Shown piece by piece: positions 46,168 to 55,271 of a DNA stretch of 64,000 nucleotides. A program made the position numbers and the translations under genes. Position 1 is the first letter of the stretch. Every line of letters starts with the position of its first letter. The notes beneath the pieces are model-generated. The model was not told where the DNA came from and ran no database searches. It saw only the letters and a list, made by a program, of their open reading frames with translations. This DNA is from Anaerolineae bacterium (GTDB lineage Bacteria > Chloroflexota > Anaerolineae > Anaerolineales > Villigracilaceae): the NCBI GenBank assembly GCA_017303655.1, contig JAFLCE010000002.1, positions 99,707-163,706 of the forward strand, written 5' to 3'.

Positions 46168-47737
46168 CACCATGTCCTACGCCCACCCACCGGTCACGCC
46201 ATAGCCCCCACACAAGCAGTAACAGCCAGATGCCGAGGATCAATGCGATCATTCCAACAAAGGGCAGTTGAAAACCGATCTGTAAATACCGATTCAGATA
46301 CCATTGCGTAAAGACCGCTAAGAAAACCAACTCCATTGTCAGCACACGTCCCACCCAGGCATTACGCGTTTCGCGCCACCAGACCCAAACATGCCCAGCC
46401 ACAATCGCCTGCCAAACCAGCAGGATCACACGATAACGCGGATTGTCCCATTGATCGCCGCCTCCACGCAGCGCCGTAAAGAGGACCCAACCCCACGCTA
46501 CAAAACTTAACCACAGGAGTATCTTGCGCTTCGCATCTGCGCTCGTGCTTGCCCCAGCCACGAAAGAAAGGATCAACGCTGGAAGAAGTGCATACCAACC
46601 GAGCGATCGCAAAATAAAGATCACCTTCCAAATGACAGTGGTCGGTGCGATCAAGGTTGCAGGGAGTACCGGCTGCAGAATGCCATAGACCAATACAAAT
46701 GGAAGCCGGATCCAGCGCGGGTTTTCGTCGAACAGTTTTTGCACCCAACCTGATTCCTCTTCGATTTTATACACATTCCAACGCAAAGACTCGCGCACAA
46801 AATTATTGATCACACCCAGCGGAGTCCCGCCGCCCAGGTTTCCCTGCCGATCTAATGCTGAAGAAAGCAAGAACAACCCGGCTACAAAGATCAACAAAGC
46901 AGCCACTACCGCCCACCAAGGAATCTTCCGGCGTTCGCTGGAAAAATATAACCAGCCGCCCAAAATGATCAAGGTGACAAGTGCAATAGATGGCGAGACC
47001 AGTAGCATTCCGGCAATGCCCAGACCAAGCCAAAGAAAAGATTTCTTATTGTGATTAAGATGCCAGTCGATAAAACCCCAAAGCGCAAAGGCACTGAAGG
47101 CATGCAGATACGGCTCACGCATGGCAGAGCCGCCAAGCAAAACACTTTCAGGATACAAAGCAAAGATCCAGCCAGAAGCGAGTGCAACCTTCTCGTCCCA
47201 TTGAGAATGTAAGGCTTTCCACAAAAACGGCAACCCCAGAACGCCCATCAAAGCAGATACGAGTACGAGCAACAAGACGCGATGAGCATCAGGTGAAAGG
47301 TAACGGTAGATGAACGCGCTAAACGCTAGCAAACCGCCATACTGATCGTAGGCAAAGCGCCGATTGAACGCATCCAGAATCGGACGGTCAGAAGCGGCAA
47401 GGTCCCAGGCTTGGTCATCGCGGCGGTGCGCGTCTGTGAAGATATGCCCCGACTGATCATCTGTATCTTCATGACCGAGAACCGGCAAAAGCAAATACGT
47501 GGATACGCCGCCGCCAAAACGCAAGGCAAACGCCAAGATAACCATCCACATCAGAGCTTTGCCAGCGCCTGCCCAGCGGACAGATGCTATAAGAAGCATC
47601 CCCGAAAGCATAAAGAGGATCGAGAATGCCAGCCAACCTATGAGCCAGTCGCCGGGCTGAATAAAACTTAAACCTGCGCCCAAAGCTAGGGAAATGGGAA
47701 GGATCCATACCCAGTCACGTTTTTGAATGTATCGCAT
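46163..47737 (-). CDS. multi-span membrane protein, GT-C-like
   Basis: A 524-residue protein with about 11 hydrophobic segments and one hydrophilic loop near 90-125 that is rich in acidic residues (HEDTDDQSGH, DDQAWDLA). Such a loop behind the first spans is where GT-C enzymes keep their catalytic acid. It is likely a glycan-transferring membrane enzyme, but I do not recognise the family. It precedes gmd in the same direction, with only 33 bases between them. Confidence 0.75.
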   Translation of the reverse strand: MRYIQKRDWVWILPISLALGAGLSFIQPGDWLIGWLAFSILFMLSGMLLIASVRWAGAGKALMWMVILAFALRFGGGVSTYLLLPVLGHEDTDDQSGHIFTDAHRRDDQAWDLAASDRPILDAFNRRFAYDQYGGLLAFSAFIYRYLSPDAHRVLLLVLVSALMGVLGLPFLWKALHSQWDEKVALASGWIFALYPESVLLGGSAMREPYLHAFSAFALWGFIDWHLNHNKKSFLWLGLGIAGMLLVSPSIALVTLIILGGWLYFSSERRKIPWWAVVAALLIFVAGLFLLSSALDRQGNLGGGTPLGVINNFVRESLRWNVYKIEEESGWVQKLFDENPRWIRLPFVLVYGILQPVLPATLIAPTTVIWKVIFILRSLGWYALLPALILSFVAGASTSADAKRKILLWLSFVAWGWVLFTALRGGGDQWDNPRYRVILLVWQAIVAGHVWVWWRETRNAWVGRVLTMELVFLAVFTQWYLNRYLQIGFQLPFVGMIALILGIWLLLLVWGLWRDRWVGVGHGV

Positions 47738-47766
47738 ATGCCACTTTTACCATGAAATGCGCGGTT

Positions 47767-49521
47767 TTACCTGCAACCCGTCAGCGCGTAAATGCCTGCC
47801 TGTGGAAGTAGAAAAGCAATCGTGTATTCGGCAGGATTTTCTTGAATCGGTTTGAAACTCTCTGGCATGCCGCCGCTATAGATGTGTGTAATGCCTTGAA
47901 TGCATAATTGTTGGTAGATCTCAGGCTGGGTGAATTGAGTTGCTTGTGGGGCAAAGGTGGTCTTTCTGGAAGTGAGCGGTGTGATCCAGATAGCTGCATC
48001 CACACCAGTAAGGGACTGAGTCGTTTCTTTGGAGGTGACCGATAAAACCGATGATGGGATGAGGATATTCACATCTGCCGGAAGGTTTTGCTCCAGCCAG
48101 GTGAAGGCGGCGAGATCATCTCGGCTGGCGAAGCGACAACACGCAGAAGGATAAAACTGATAAGTCAGGGCGGCATTAAGGAGAACCAGCCCAACGATAG
48201 AAACATGCATGAAACGCTGAATCAGATTCGGCTTAAGTTGGAAGCGTTGCGTCCATTGAGTCAGACCCGCTAGTCCAAATCCGCCAAGTAGGGCAAGTGG
48301 AACGATACTGAACATCTGCACAAAGGGACGGTCGAGCAGAGTTTGAATGCCGTGGACGGGGATGACGATGGGGATGAACATGCAAAGGATGCAGAGTGCG
48401 AGCCAGGTCAATAGAAAGAAGGTGGGCTTGGGGTAGACCATGGCAGCGGTGATGGTTAACGGCAGCAATAGCACGAGCATCCAAAGGTCTTTGGTGAGGT
48501 ATGTATCCAATAGCGTTTTTAAAACAAAGTTATTTTGAATGGCGAAGAACTCAATAACGAGCAAGCTGATTGGCAGAATAAAACTGACCAAGCGATATGA
48601 AGCTCGCAAGCGACACCAACTCGCGGTGATGAGAAACGTGATGCATAACAAACCGTAGACAACCAGCGTGCGTGAATGAATGAAGACAGAGACAGGGATG
48701 GCAATAATCAGAAAAATAAAAATAGCGCGACGGTGTTTGAAGATATCGTTGCGATAGAGCAGATATGTCAGGTTGAACACCACGAGCATGGCAAGCATTC
48801 CTACTAATGCAGGGTACTTGCCCCAGTTCAATACATGCGCAGGCATATGAAACCCAAAGCCCGCTACCAGACAGCTGAAGAAAGCTGCGACCGTTGAGTT
48901 TGTTTCGCGTTTGAGGATGAAGTAAAACGAAAATGGCAGGAAAGTCAGCAAGATCGGACCGATGACTAACATCAGGTCAATGATCTCAACTTGAAAAAAA
49001 TAAGAAATGAAGGCAGACAGTGAATGGAAACCAAGGTGGTAATACAGGCTTGTCAATCCGTAAGACAAGTTGCCCGTTTGATATGACTCGGTCAACAAAT
49101 GAATGAGACGATAATGTTCAGCAGAGTCGAAATAGGAAGGCAGGACTTGGTCTGCCAGGAAGGCAAAACGTAAGATGAGAGTGGGAATGAGAAGGGAAAT
49201 AAAAATCAGCAGGTGAGATGAAGTTCGCTTGTTACGAAATAGCCAAAAGATAAAGAGGATTACGATAATTGCAACAATGCCCCCGACGATTGCATTGAAA
49301 AGTAATGAGACAAAAAGTGTAAGCAGCGAAAGAATCAAAACAGGAATGACCCAGCCTGCGGCACTGATCGAGAGGACTTCCGCTTCGGTGAGTGAGTCTT
49401 CAAAAAAATGGAGCAGACTTGCGCGCGCGACGAAGAATCCCCAGGCGATGATGAAGAGCACAGCACATGCCGCCCAGGCATGCTCAGCCAGCGCGGAGAG
49501 ACCAGCCAACCAGGGATTCAT
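47767..49521 (-). CDS. multi-span membrane protein, possibly GT-C-like
   Basis: A 584-residue protein with about 13 hydrophobic segments. A polar loop after the early spans reads YFDSAEHYRLI (near 133-143), an acidic and histidine-containing stretch that could be an active site. The last 80 residues are soluble. It is followed in the operon by the 524-residue membrane protein, and the anchored protein stop touches its ATG. Function is unknown; a role in lipid-linked glycan handling is inferred from neighbours. Confidence 0.72.
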   Translation of the reverse strand: MNPWLAGLSALAEHAWAACAVLFIIAWGFFVARASLLHFFEDSLTEAEVLSISAAGWVIPVLILSLLTLFVSLLFNAIVGGIVAIIVILFIFWLFRNKRTSSHLLIFISLLIPTLILRFAFLADQVLPSYFDSAEHYRLIHLLTESYQTGNLSYGLTSLYYHLGFHSLSAFISYFFQVEIIDLMLVIGPILLTFLPFSFYFILKRETNSTVAAFFSCLVAGFGFHMPAHVLNWGKYPALVGMLAMLVVFNLTYLLYRNDIFKHRRAIFIFLIIAIPVSVFIHSRTLVVYGLLCITFLITASWCRLRASYRLVSFILPISLLVIEFFAIQNNFVLKTLLDTYLTKDLWMLVLLLPLTITAAMVYPKPTFFLLTWLALCILCMFIPIVIPVHGIQTLLDRPFVQMFSIVPLALLGGFGLAGLTQWTQRFQLKPNLIQRFMHVSIVGLVLLNAALTYQFYPSACCRFASRDDLAAFTWLEQNLPADVNILIPSSVLSVTSKETTQSLTGVDAAIWITPLTSRKTTFAPQATQFTQPEIYQQLCIQGITHIYSGGMPESFKPIQENPAEYTIAFLLPQAGIYALTGCR

Positions 49522-50181
49522 TTATGGGTAATTGGGATAAGACCCGGAGGTGGCGGTCGCTGTAACTGCAGTACCTGTGCCTGTCGAGTCAGAAGTGGGA
49601 ACAAAGGTTCCTTCAGTGAATTCAAAAGGTGTCGGAGTTGATTCTGGTCTGGATGTAGAAGTAGGCTTGGACGTAGAAGCAGGCTCGGGTGAGTCTGAGT
49701 CGGTCTCATCATCCACAACCACACTGGGAACGAGAAACGCTTTGAGGGTAAAGTCGCCTTGGGCGAGCAGACGGTCATCTTTTTCTGCAAGCAGTTGCAT
49801 CACGAGTCCTTCGCCAAGGTTGAGTGCATCACCAACACAATAGACACTGGTCTTCACCGTTTTATTGGCAGTACATACATATTCGCTTTCGCCAGTTGCA
49901 CGCAGCAACTTCAGATAAAACAACGGATAGGTTCTGGGAGGCACATACAAATTGATGACCGTTTGACCGAAGGCATCGCGCCCAAAAGAGAGTACACACA
50001 AAGAGGTCAACTGCGCGCCGCAATAATTAAAAACATCCGGCTCTACTGTAGCCGTTGGGGTTGCATTCTGCGCACGAAAGACAGACAAACCCAACCCGGC
50101 AAACAAGACCAGACAGATGAGTAAAAATATGCCTGCGAGGGCAAGAAGCGGATATTTCCATTTTGAAACGAATTCTGTCAC
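49522..50181 (-). CDS. membrane-anchored surface protein with Thr/Ser/Pro-rich tail
   Basis: A 219-residue protein starting with GTG (50181). One N-terminal hydrophobic span (residues 10-34) is followed by a Cys-containing extracellular domain (NYCGAQLTSLCVL, YVCTAN, VYCVGD) with four cysteines and then a tail of about 70 residues rich in Ser, Thr and Pro. No known domain is recognised. Its start lies seven bases after TAGAAT, so translation may be leaderless. The low-complexity tail may be glycosylated, which is inference. Confidence 0.78.
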   Translation of the reverse strand: MTEFVSKWKYPLLALAGIFLLICLVLFAGLGLSVFRAQNATPTATVEPDVFNYCGAQLTSLCVLSFGRDAFGQTVINLYVPPRTYPLFYLKLLRATGESEYVCTANKTVKTSVYCVGDALNLGEGLVMQLLAEKDDRLLAQGDFTLKAFLVPSVVVDDETDSDSPEPASTSKPTSTSRPESTPTPFEFTEGTFVPTSDSTGTGTAVTATATSGSYPNYP

Positions 50182-50188
50182 GTTGAAA

Positions 50189-50194
50189 ATTCTA
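50189..50194 (-). promoter_or_regulatory. leaderless -10 box for the anchored protein
   Basis: TAGAAT on the minus strand is separated by seven bases from the GTG at 50181. With a normal transcription start the mRNA would begin at or next to the start codon. No Shine-Dalgarno is present. A divergent TATAAT for the plus-strand methyltransferase lies 27 bases away. Confidence 0.45.
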
Positions 50195-50220
50195 CCACCA
50201 CAAGAATAGCCGCTTGCTTA

Positions 50221-50226
50221 TATAAT
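50221..50226 (+). promoter_or_regulatory. leaderless -10 box for the plus-strand methyltransferase
   Basis: TATAAT is followed by seven bases and the ATG at 50234, so the transcript should start at or within a base or two of the start codon. No Shine-Dalgarno sequence precedes the gene. The -35 region has no good consensus. Confidence 0.5.
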
Positions 50227-50233
50227 CCCAGTC

Positions 50234-50875
50234 ATGACAGATAAAAACATCCTCCATGAGCAGATCGAGTATTACCGAGCTCGCGCCCAGGAATATGACC
50301 GTTCGATTTCCGGCGCAGTCGCTGTCTTTGAGCCTGCCACGCGCTTGCTGACTCAACTCGGGAAATTCAACCGGGTGCTGGAACTGGCATGTGGCACTGG
50401 TTTTTGGACAAAGACTCTGCTACAGATCGGCGGACATGTCACTGCCGCAGATGCCGCGCCAGAAATGCTTCAGATCGCCCGCGAACATGTAGGCAATGAA
50501 CGCATTACTTATCAACAGCTTGATCTCTTCCAGTGGCAGCCCGCTGAAACATTTGATCTGGTATTTTTCGCCAATTGGTTATCACACGTTCCGCCTGAGG
50601 CATTGGATGATTTCCTCAACAAAGTCCGCGCATCTCTCAGGTCTGGAGGCTGCATCGCCCTCGTGGACCAACATGCGCCCAGTGAAGCGGACTCTGCCAT
50701 TGCCAAAGAAGATATCTATGCGGTACGTCCGCTTGAAGATGGCAGGGAATTTACCATTGTGAAGGCATTCTATAACTTGAGTGAACTCGAAGAAAAAATA
50801 ACGAAGTTGGGTTTCACGGTGACAAGCCAAAAGTTTTCAGAAACATTTTTCTTTCTTTCAGGAACCTTGAAATGA
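50234..50875 (+). CDS. class I SAM-dependent methyltransferase
   Basis: A 213-residue methyltransferase with SAM motif VLELACGTG (48-56), ADAAPEML and a FANWLSHVP strand. It is the first gene of a three-gene plus-strand cassette inside an otherwise minus-strand glycan region. Its last codons overlap the next gene by ATGA. Its substrate is not clear, and because of direction and company it need not be a glycan gene. Confidence 0.88.
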   Translation: MTDKNILHEQIEYYRARAQEYDRSISGAVAVFEPATRLLTQLGKFNRVLELACGTGFWTKTLLQIGGHVTAADAAPEMLQIAREHVGNERITYQQLDLFQWQPAETFDLVFFANWLSHVPPEALDDFLNKVRASLRSGGCIALVDQHAPSEADSAIAKEDIYAVRPLEDGREFTIVKAFYNLSELEEKITKLGFTVTSQKFSETFFFLSGTLK

Positions 50876-51411
50876 ACTCCCTTAACATGTCTGCGGAAGA
50901 TGCCGTTGAACTTCTGAAACTTTTTGAAGCGCATCACATCACGGTCTGGGTAGATGGCGGTTGGGGCGTGGATGCACTGCTGGGAGAACAAACCCGCCTC
51001 CACAACGACCTCGATCTGGCGCTTGCCCATCAAGATGTTCCCACGCTGAGAGCCTTGCTCACCGAACGCGGCTATACAGAAGTTCCACGCGATGACAGTT
51101 GGGAATGCAACTTCGTCCTTGGTGATGATCACGGTCACGAAGTGGACTTACACTCCTGCACCTTCGACGCGCAAGGCAACAATATCTTCGGCGTGGCATA
51201 TCCCTTTGATTCATTAACAGGCAAAGGCTTAATCCACGGCTATCCAGTCCAATGCATTGAGCCAAATTGGATGGTCAAATTCCACACCGGTTACCCGCTA
51301 GACGAGAACGATTATCACGATGTCAAATTGCTATGCCAGAAATTTAGCATTGAGATTCCCACTGATTATGCCGAGATCATTCAAAAGGAAAAAGAAAATG
51401 CCAAACGTTGA
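50872..51411 (+). CDS. nucleotidyltransferase of the lincosamide/aminoglycoside adenylyltransferase type
   Basis: A 179-residue protein with VDGGWGVDALLGEQTR (27-42) and HNDLDLAL, whose D46 and D48 form the metal site, and HEVDLHS as the third acidic strand. This is the pattern of Lnu(A)/LinB-like enzymes that adenylylate lincosamides, and of related housekeeping or toxin-antitoxin-like proteins. It is coupled to the methyltransferase by ATGA. Resistance activity cannot be claimed from the sequence. Confidence 0.88.
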   Translation: MNSLNMSAEDAVELLKLFEAHHITVWVDGGWGVDALLGEQTRLHNDLDLALAHQDVPTLRALLTERGYTEVPRDDSWECNFVLGDDHGHEVDLHSCTFDAQGNNIFGVAYPFDSLTGKGLIHGYPVQCIEPNWMVKFHTGYPLDENDYHDVKLLCQKFSIEIPTDYAEIIQKEKENAKR

Positions 51412-51790
51412 AACCTCTACCCCAGCCAATACCCCAACCCCAATCGGACCCTATAACCACATCGCCAAAGTGGGCAACTTCATCACTATCGGCGGGACGG
51501 CAGGCGTGAATCCCACCACCGGTCAACTCGCCGGAGATGACGTCTTTTCGCAGACCGCTCAAATTCTTGACTCGTTCAAAGTCATGCTTGAGTCGGTCAA
51601 TTCAGATCTGAGTCAGGTCGTTCACATCAACATCTTCCTCAAACATATGAGTGACTTTGACGAAATGAACCGCGCCTACATTAGTAAAATGGGCGACCAT
51701 CGCCCCGCGCGGACAGTGATTGGCGTGAACGAACTCCCCAAACCTGGAGTATTGCTCACGATGAATCTGACAGCAGTGACGAGGGAATGA
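51398..51790 (+). CDS. RidA/YjgF family protein
   Basis: A 130-residue protein of the Rid family, which usually hydrolyses reactive enamine/imine intermediates. R105, the carboxylate-binding arginine, is kept in ARTVIGV, but the position of E. coli E120 is L120, so deaminase activity may be lost or changed. I chose ATG 51398 with AAGGA upstream; it overlaps the preceding gene by 14 bases. The longer frame from 51320 is inside that gene. Confidence 0.9.
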   Translation: MPNVETSTPANTPTPIGPYNHIAKVGNFITIGGTAGVNPTTGQLAGDDVFSQTAQILDSFKVMLESVNSDLSQVVHINIFLKHMSDFDEMNRAYISKMGDHRPARTVIGVNELPKPGVLLTMNLTAVTRE

Positions 51791-51791
51791 C

Positions 51792-52706
51792 TTAATTATT
51801 TACGGGTTTGATTTCTTTTGTGGTGATGTTCAGCCACCATTGGTTATCTTCATTATCCTTTATAAGAATCTGCTCCTTTTCAGCCCACTCAATTGGAATA
51901 TATCCATTTCTGTTATTTTCGACAAGAAATATTTGGCTTAAAGTGTCAAGTTCAAGAATAATAATGTTGCTAACAAAATAATCTCCACAATCACCCCATG
52001 AATAAGAATAAACCAAGTGAGTACGATCTGGAGACCATAAAATATGGTCAATTGTATCTACAAGCCCTTGTACCTCAGTAATTGTTAATAGCGGAATTAC
52101 CTGCATATTTTTATTTTCAAAATCAAGGATAGTTAGCTGGCTATCCCAATCTTGAACATACGCTAGTTTTTTCTCATCAGGCGACAATACCAACCACGTT
52201 CCTCCCGTAGTTTGTAAAATTATATCTTCACCAGTTATTAGGTCAAATCGATGAAAATCAAAACCTCCCGGCTTATGTGTAACATAGCACCCATCACCAC
52301 CAGTAGATAAATGTGAATAAAACATGTGTTGACCATTTTCAGACCATTTAAAAATATATGGATACTCAAAACCATCCAATGGGTTTTCTGGTTCTAAAAA
52401 ATCTCTATTTTCGATCAACCAATTCTGCCCAGTAATTTTATTCACCAAGTTGAATTTGACATTCTTATTTATTCCTTGAGTGGTGACTGTTACTTTTCCC
52501 GTCCAGTCCCCATTTGGAGACGTGTTTTCCTCAAAGACAATAGTTTTGGCTACTGGCGTACTTGTCAAAGCAAGGGTAGCTGTTAGTAAAGGTTCAGGAG
52601 AGGAAGTTTCTGTAGGCTCAGAATAAATTGATATTTCAGGAGTTCCTTGACAACTTGATAAGATAAAAAGAAAAGCAAGAGATAAAAATTTAATCTTTGA
52701 CAGCAT
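51792..52706 (-). CDS. lipoprotein with beta-propeller-like repeats
   Basis: A 304-residue protein with a signal peptide and lipobox FILSSC (C19), a Thr/Ser-rich linker and an extracellular part whose repeated WSENGQHMFYS, LSPDEKKLAYVQ and WSPDRTHLVYS segments look like TolB/WD-type beta-propeller blades. No catalytic residues are obvious. It is AT-rich and ends one base away from the convergent RidA gene, without a visible terminator. It may bind or monitor surface components, which is speculation. Confidence 0.8.
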   Translation of the reverse strand: MLSKIKFLSLAFLFILSSCQGTPEISIYSEPTETSSPEPLLTATLALTSTPVAKTIVFEENTSPNGDWTGKVTVTTQGINKNVKFNLVNKITGQNWLIENRDFLEPENPLDGFEYPYIFKWSENGQHMFYSHLSTGGDGCYVTHKPGGFDFHRFDLITGEDIILQTTGGTWLVLSPDEKKLAYVQDWDSQLTILDFENKNMQVIPLLTITEVQGLVDTIDHILWSPDRTHLVYSYSWGDCGDYFVSNIIILELDTLSQIFLVENNRNGYIPIEWAEKEQILIKDNEDNQWWLNITTKEIKPVNN

Positions 52707-52738
52707 ATTTATTCACTCCTATTCTCAAAGACTTGTAA

Positions 52739-53887
52739 TTACAAACTTTTCTGTAATACAGCCATCACCTGCTCTTCGCGCTTCACCCAAGTCAACTGCT
52801 CCACATCAAAACGGGCTTGTTTACCCAATGACAAGCGGCGCGACTCATCAGCAAGCAACGACTCAATCGCCGCCTTCCAATTCCCAATTACCGATTCCCA
52901 ATTCCCCGCCTCACAAAACACAGCATTGCCATCATTCAACACTTCCCGTATAGAATCCAAATCCGCCGAAACGATTCCACGCCCCGCCGCCATATACTCG
53001 AACATCTTCATCGGGTTGATGACCTCGGCAATGTCCTGTCCGCTCGAAGCCTCGATGGAGCGCGAGTATGGCATCAGCAGCACATCCGCCGCAGCCTGAT
53101 AGGACGGAATCGACTCATGCTTCACAAAGCCGGTCATCATCACATTGGTCATGCCCGCCTCGGTCAGTTTGCCGCGCCAAAAATCCACCAGCTCGGGCGT
53201 GCCGCCCACCCACAAAAAATTCACCGCAGGCATTTGTTTGGCGAGTTCAAATAATAGATCAGCACCGCGCCCAGGATAGATATGACCCGTGAATCCAACA
53301 GTGAGTCCCTCTTTTAAATTTAATTGACGACGCGCTTCGGTGGGATTTGGCAAACCCGCATACTTCTCCAACTCGACGCCATTCGGCGCGAGTAGTAGCG
53401 CATCATCCTTAAACTTGAAGTTGGTCGAGCGCTCCAACGCCTTTCTCAACGCTGATGTGGTGACCGTCATCACTTTGGGAGTCTTCTGCTTCCAGAATTG
53501 ACGCATCCACCACACGCCGAGTTTGCCGGAATTATCCGCATGCATTTCGAGGACTACGGGAGAACCCATCCACGCACCCAACGCCGCGGATTGAGGCAAC
53601 CAGGTGTAAATTAATTCAGCCCCAAATTTCTTCGCAGCCCGCTGGGCATGGACGATAAAGTCGAGGCGTTTGAGCCCACTGATGGACGGGAGCAGTTCGA
53701 GGTCGGGTGTGAGGCGTAAGCCGTAATGCGTGAGGAGTGATTCGTGATTCACTGCATCCGTTTCTTTGGGAGCGAACATCTTGATTTCATGTCCTAATTG
53801 CATTAAGGCTTGAGCGACTTTCATCGCCTGAATCGAGTTTGCGGTCAATGATGGAATCCGTGAGTTAGTGATGAGTGCTATTTTCAT
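52739..53887 (-). CDS. glycosyltransferase family 4
   Basis: A 382-residue GT-B enzyme that starts KIALITNSRIPSLTANSIQ. The C-terminal part contains GFTGHIYPGRGADLL and the NPMKMFEYMAAGRGIVSAD donor-site helix. It overlaps the flippase gene by 23 bases, so it is translated from inside that gene. The sugar is unknown. Confidence 0.92.
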   Translation of the reverse strand: MKIALITNSRIPSLTANSIQAMKVAQALMQLGHEIKMFAPKETDAVNHESLLTHYGLRLTPDLELLPSISGLKRLDFIVHAQRAAKKFGAELIYTWLPQSAALGAWMGSPVVLEMHADNSGKLGVWWMRQFWKQKTPKVMTVTTSALRKALERSTNFKFKDDALLLAPNGVELEKYAGLPNPTEARRQLNLKEGLTVGFTGHIYPGRGADLLFELAKQMPAVNFLWVGGTPELVDFWRGKLTEAGMTNVMMTGFVKHESIPSYQAAADVLLMPYSRSIEASSGQDIAEVINPMKMFEYMAAGRGIVSADLDSIREVLNDGNAVFCEAGNWESVIGNWKAAIESLLADESRRLSLGKQARFDVEQLTWVKREEQVMAVLQKSL

Positions 53888-55196
53888 TATGCTGAATCTG
53901 CCTCACTCCGCGCAAAGACATGATGCCAACGGATGTGATGTAATAATATGTAAGCAAAGCGCCCGCAGCAACAATGCCATACTTTGGCACTAGCCAGAAC
54001 GAAAGCGCAAGTTTGATAACTCCTGAGACAAGAGTAATGTAAATGGGAAATTCAGGTAGACCCAGTGTTAGTAAAAGCGGGCGATTCCAGAAAAGGATGT
54101 AATTGAACACGAGACCAATCGTCAACGCGACAAGCGCCGGGTACGCATTGACGAATTTTTCACCAGAAAAGATGAGAATAACCCAACGTCCTAAAAAGAT
54201 ATAAACGGCGCCGAGAAAAATGTTATAAGCCAATGAAAGTGTGGTGATCTTTTTTAGGAAACTTTTGAGTTTGCTCCATGCCTTTTCTGTTACCAAACGA
54301 CTGATCTCTGGGAAGGTCACATGAATAAGCGGGTCAGCAGGAATTGCGAGGAAATATACAAGGTTATATGCCACGCGATAATATCCAACAGCTGTGGTAT
54401 CGAGAAAAAAGCCAACCCAAAGCACTTCACTCTCGCGGAAGATCTTAATAATTGTAGCGCTAACATTGGAACTGATGGAGAAGCGAAAAATCTCACGCCA
54501 TGAATCAAGAGTCGAAAAAGAGTGCCGCCACCATCCACTGCCCAGGGTTTTATGAATTTGCACTTGCGCCACAAAAAACATACCCAATCCCAAGATCGTC
54601 TTGCCAACTAAATAAGCGATCAGTACTGTAACAAGCGTGCCATTCAGGAAGAATGCGCCTGTGATGATAAGCAGCGTGAAAATGCTTTGAATGAGGTTGA
54701 TTACCCCCAACAAACGAATACGCCCGGTGATCTGAAGAATGCCAGTGGATGTTTCTGTATTGAAATTTGCCAGTAAACCAATGGCAAATACGGTGAACAT
54801 CCATGCCGTGCCAGGAGTCTTGGCAGAATAGGTTTCAGCAAGACTAGCTGTGAAAAGCACCACCAAAAACGCCAGCAGTGAAACAGCAGCTTCGGTTAAT
54901 CCGGCGGCTTTGAGCAAGGCAGCGGCTTTTTCTTTTTCCTGCTTATTCAGGTAATCTCCGCCATAACGAACGATGACTTCATTCATGCGAAATGAAAAAA
55001 TGCTATTGATCGTTGCAGGGAATGCCATCACCAGCCCAATGAGACCATATCCGGCGGGTCCCAGCAGACGGGTTGCCATGATGCTTTGCACCACACTTAA
55101 TCCCATAGAGATAGTGGTGTTGCTGAACAATGATCCACTGGAACGAATCACCTTGGTGAAGAGCGGGTCGTTCTTGAATTTGGAGAGGAGGGACAT
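53865..55196 (-). CDS. oligosaccharide flippase (Wzx/MATE-like)
   Basis: A 443-residue integral membrane protein with about 12 hydrophobic spans, beginning with the SSGSLFSNTTISMGLSVVQ type helix of polysaccharide transporters (PF01943/PF13440 style). It would flip lipid-linked repeat units. A TATAAT box with an eight-base gap precedes the ATG, so expression may begin right there, just after the terminator of the upstream epimerase gene. It is the second export route in the region, besides Wzm/Wzt. Confidence 0.9.
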   Translation of the reverse strand: MSLLSKFKNDPLFTKVIRSSGSLFSNTTISMGLSVVQSIMATRLLGPAGYGLIGLVMAFPATINSIFSFRMNEVIVRYGGDYLNKQEKEKAAALLKAAGLTEAAVSLLAFLVVLFTASLAETYSAKTPGTAWMFTVFAIGLLANFNTETSTGILQITGRIRLLGVINLIQSIFTLLIITGAFFLNGTLVTVLIAYLVGKTILGLGMFFVAQVQIHKTLGSGWWRHSFSTLDSWREIFRFSISSNVSATIIKIFRESEVLWVGFFLDTTAVGYYRVAYNLVYFLAIPADPLIHVTFPEISRLVTEKAWSKLKSFLKKITTLSLAYNIFLGAVYIFLGRWVILIFSGEKFVNAYPALVALTIGLVFNYILFWNRPLLLTLGLPEFPIYITLVSGVIKLALSFWLVPKYGIVAAGALLTYYYITSVGIMSLRGVRQIQHNENSTHH

Positions 55197-55204
55197 TGGG
55201 AGAA

Positions 55205-55210
55205 ATTATA
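55205..55210 (-). promoter_or_regulatory. leaderless -10 box for the flippase gene
   Basis: On the minus strand TATAAT is followed by eight bases and the ATG at 55196. It lies immediately downstream of the epimerase terminator (55218-55258), so a new transcript probably begins here. No separate Shine-Dalgarno is needed if the mRNA is leaderless. Confidence 0.5.
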
Positions 55211-55217
55211 AACGGTT

Positions 55218-55258
55218 AAAAAAAGACCTCGGAAGTCTTGAAGACTTCCGAGGTCTTT
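55218..55258 (-). terminator. rho-independent terminator after the SDR epimerase
   Basis: AAAGACCTCGGAAGTCTT at 55222-55239 is perfectly complementary to 55241-55258 with one central base, giving an 18-base-pair arm. On the minus strand it ends in a run of seven T residues. It lies 14 bases after the epimerase stop. It is the strongest terminator in the window. Confidence 0.9.
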
Positions 55259-55271
55259 GTGTCAGAAACAA

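Noticed and set aside
50872-51411. A lincosamide resistance gene
   Set aside because: Only the family motif is visible; resistance cannot be inferred and related proteins have other roles.
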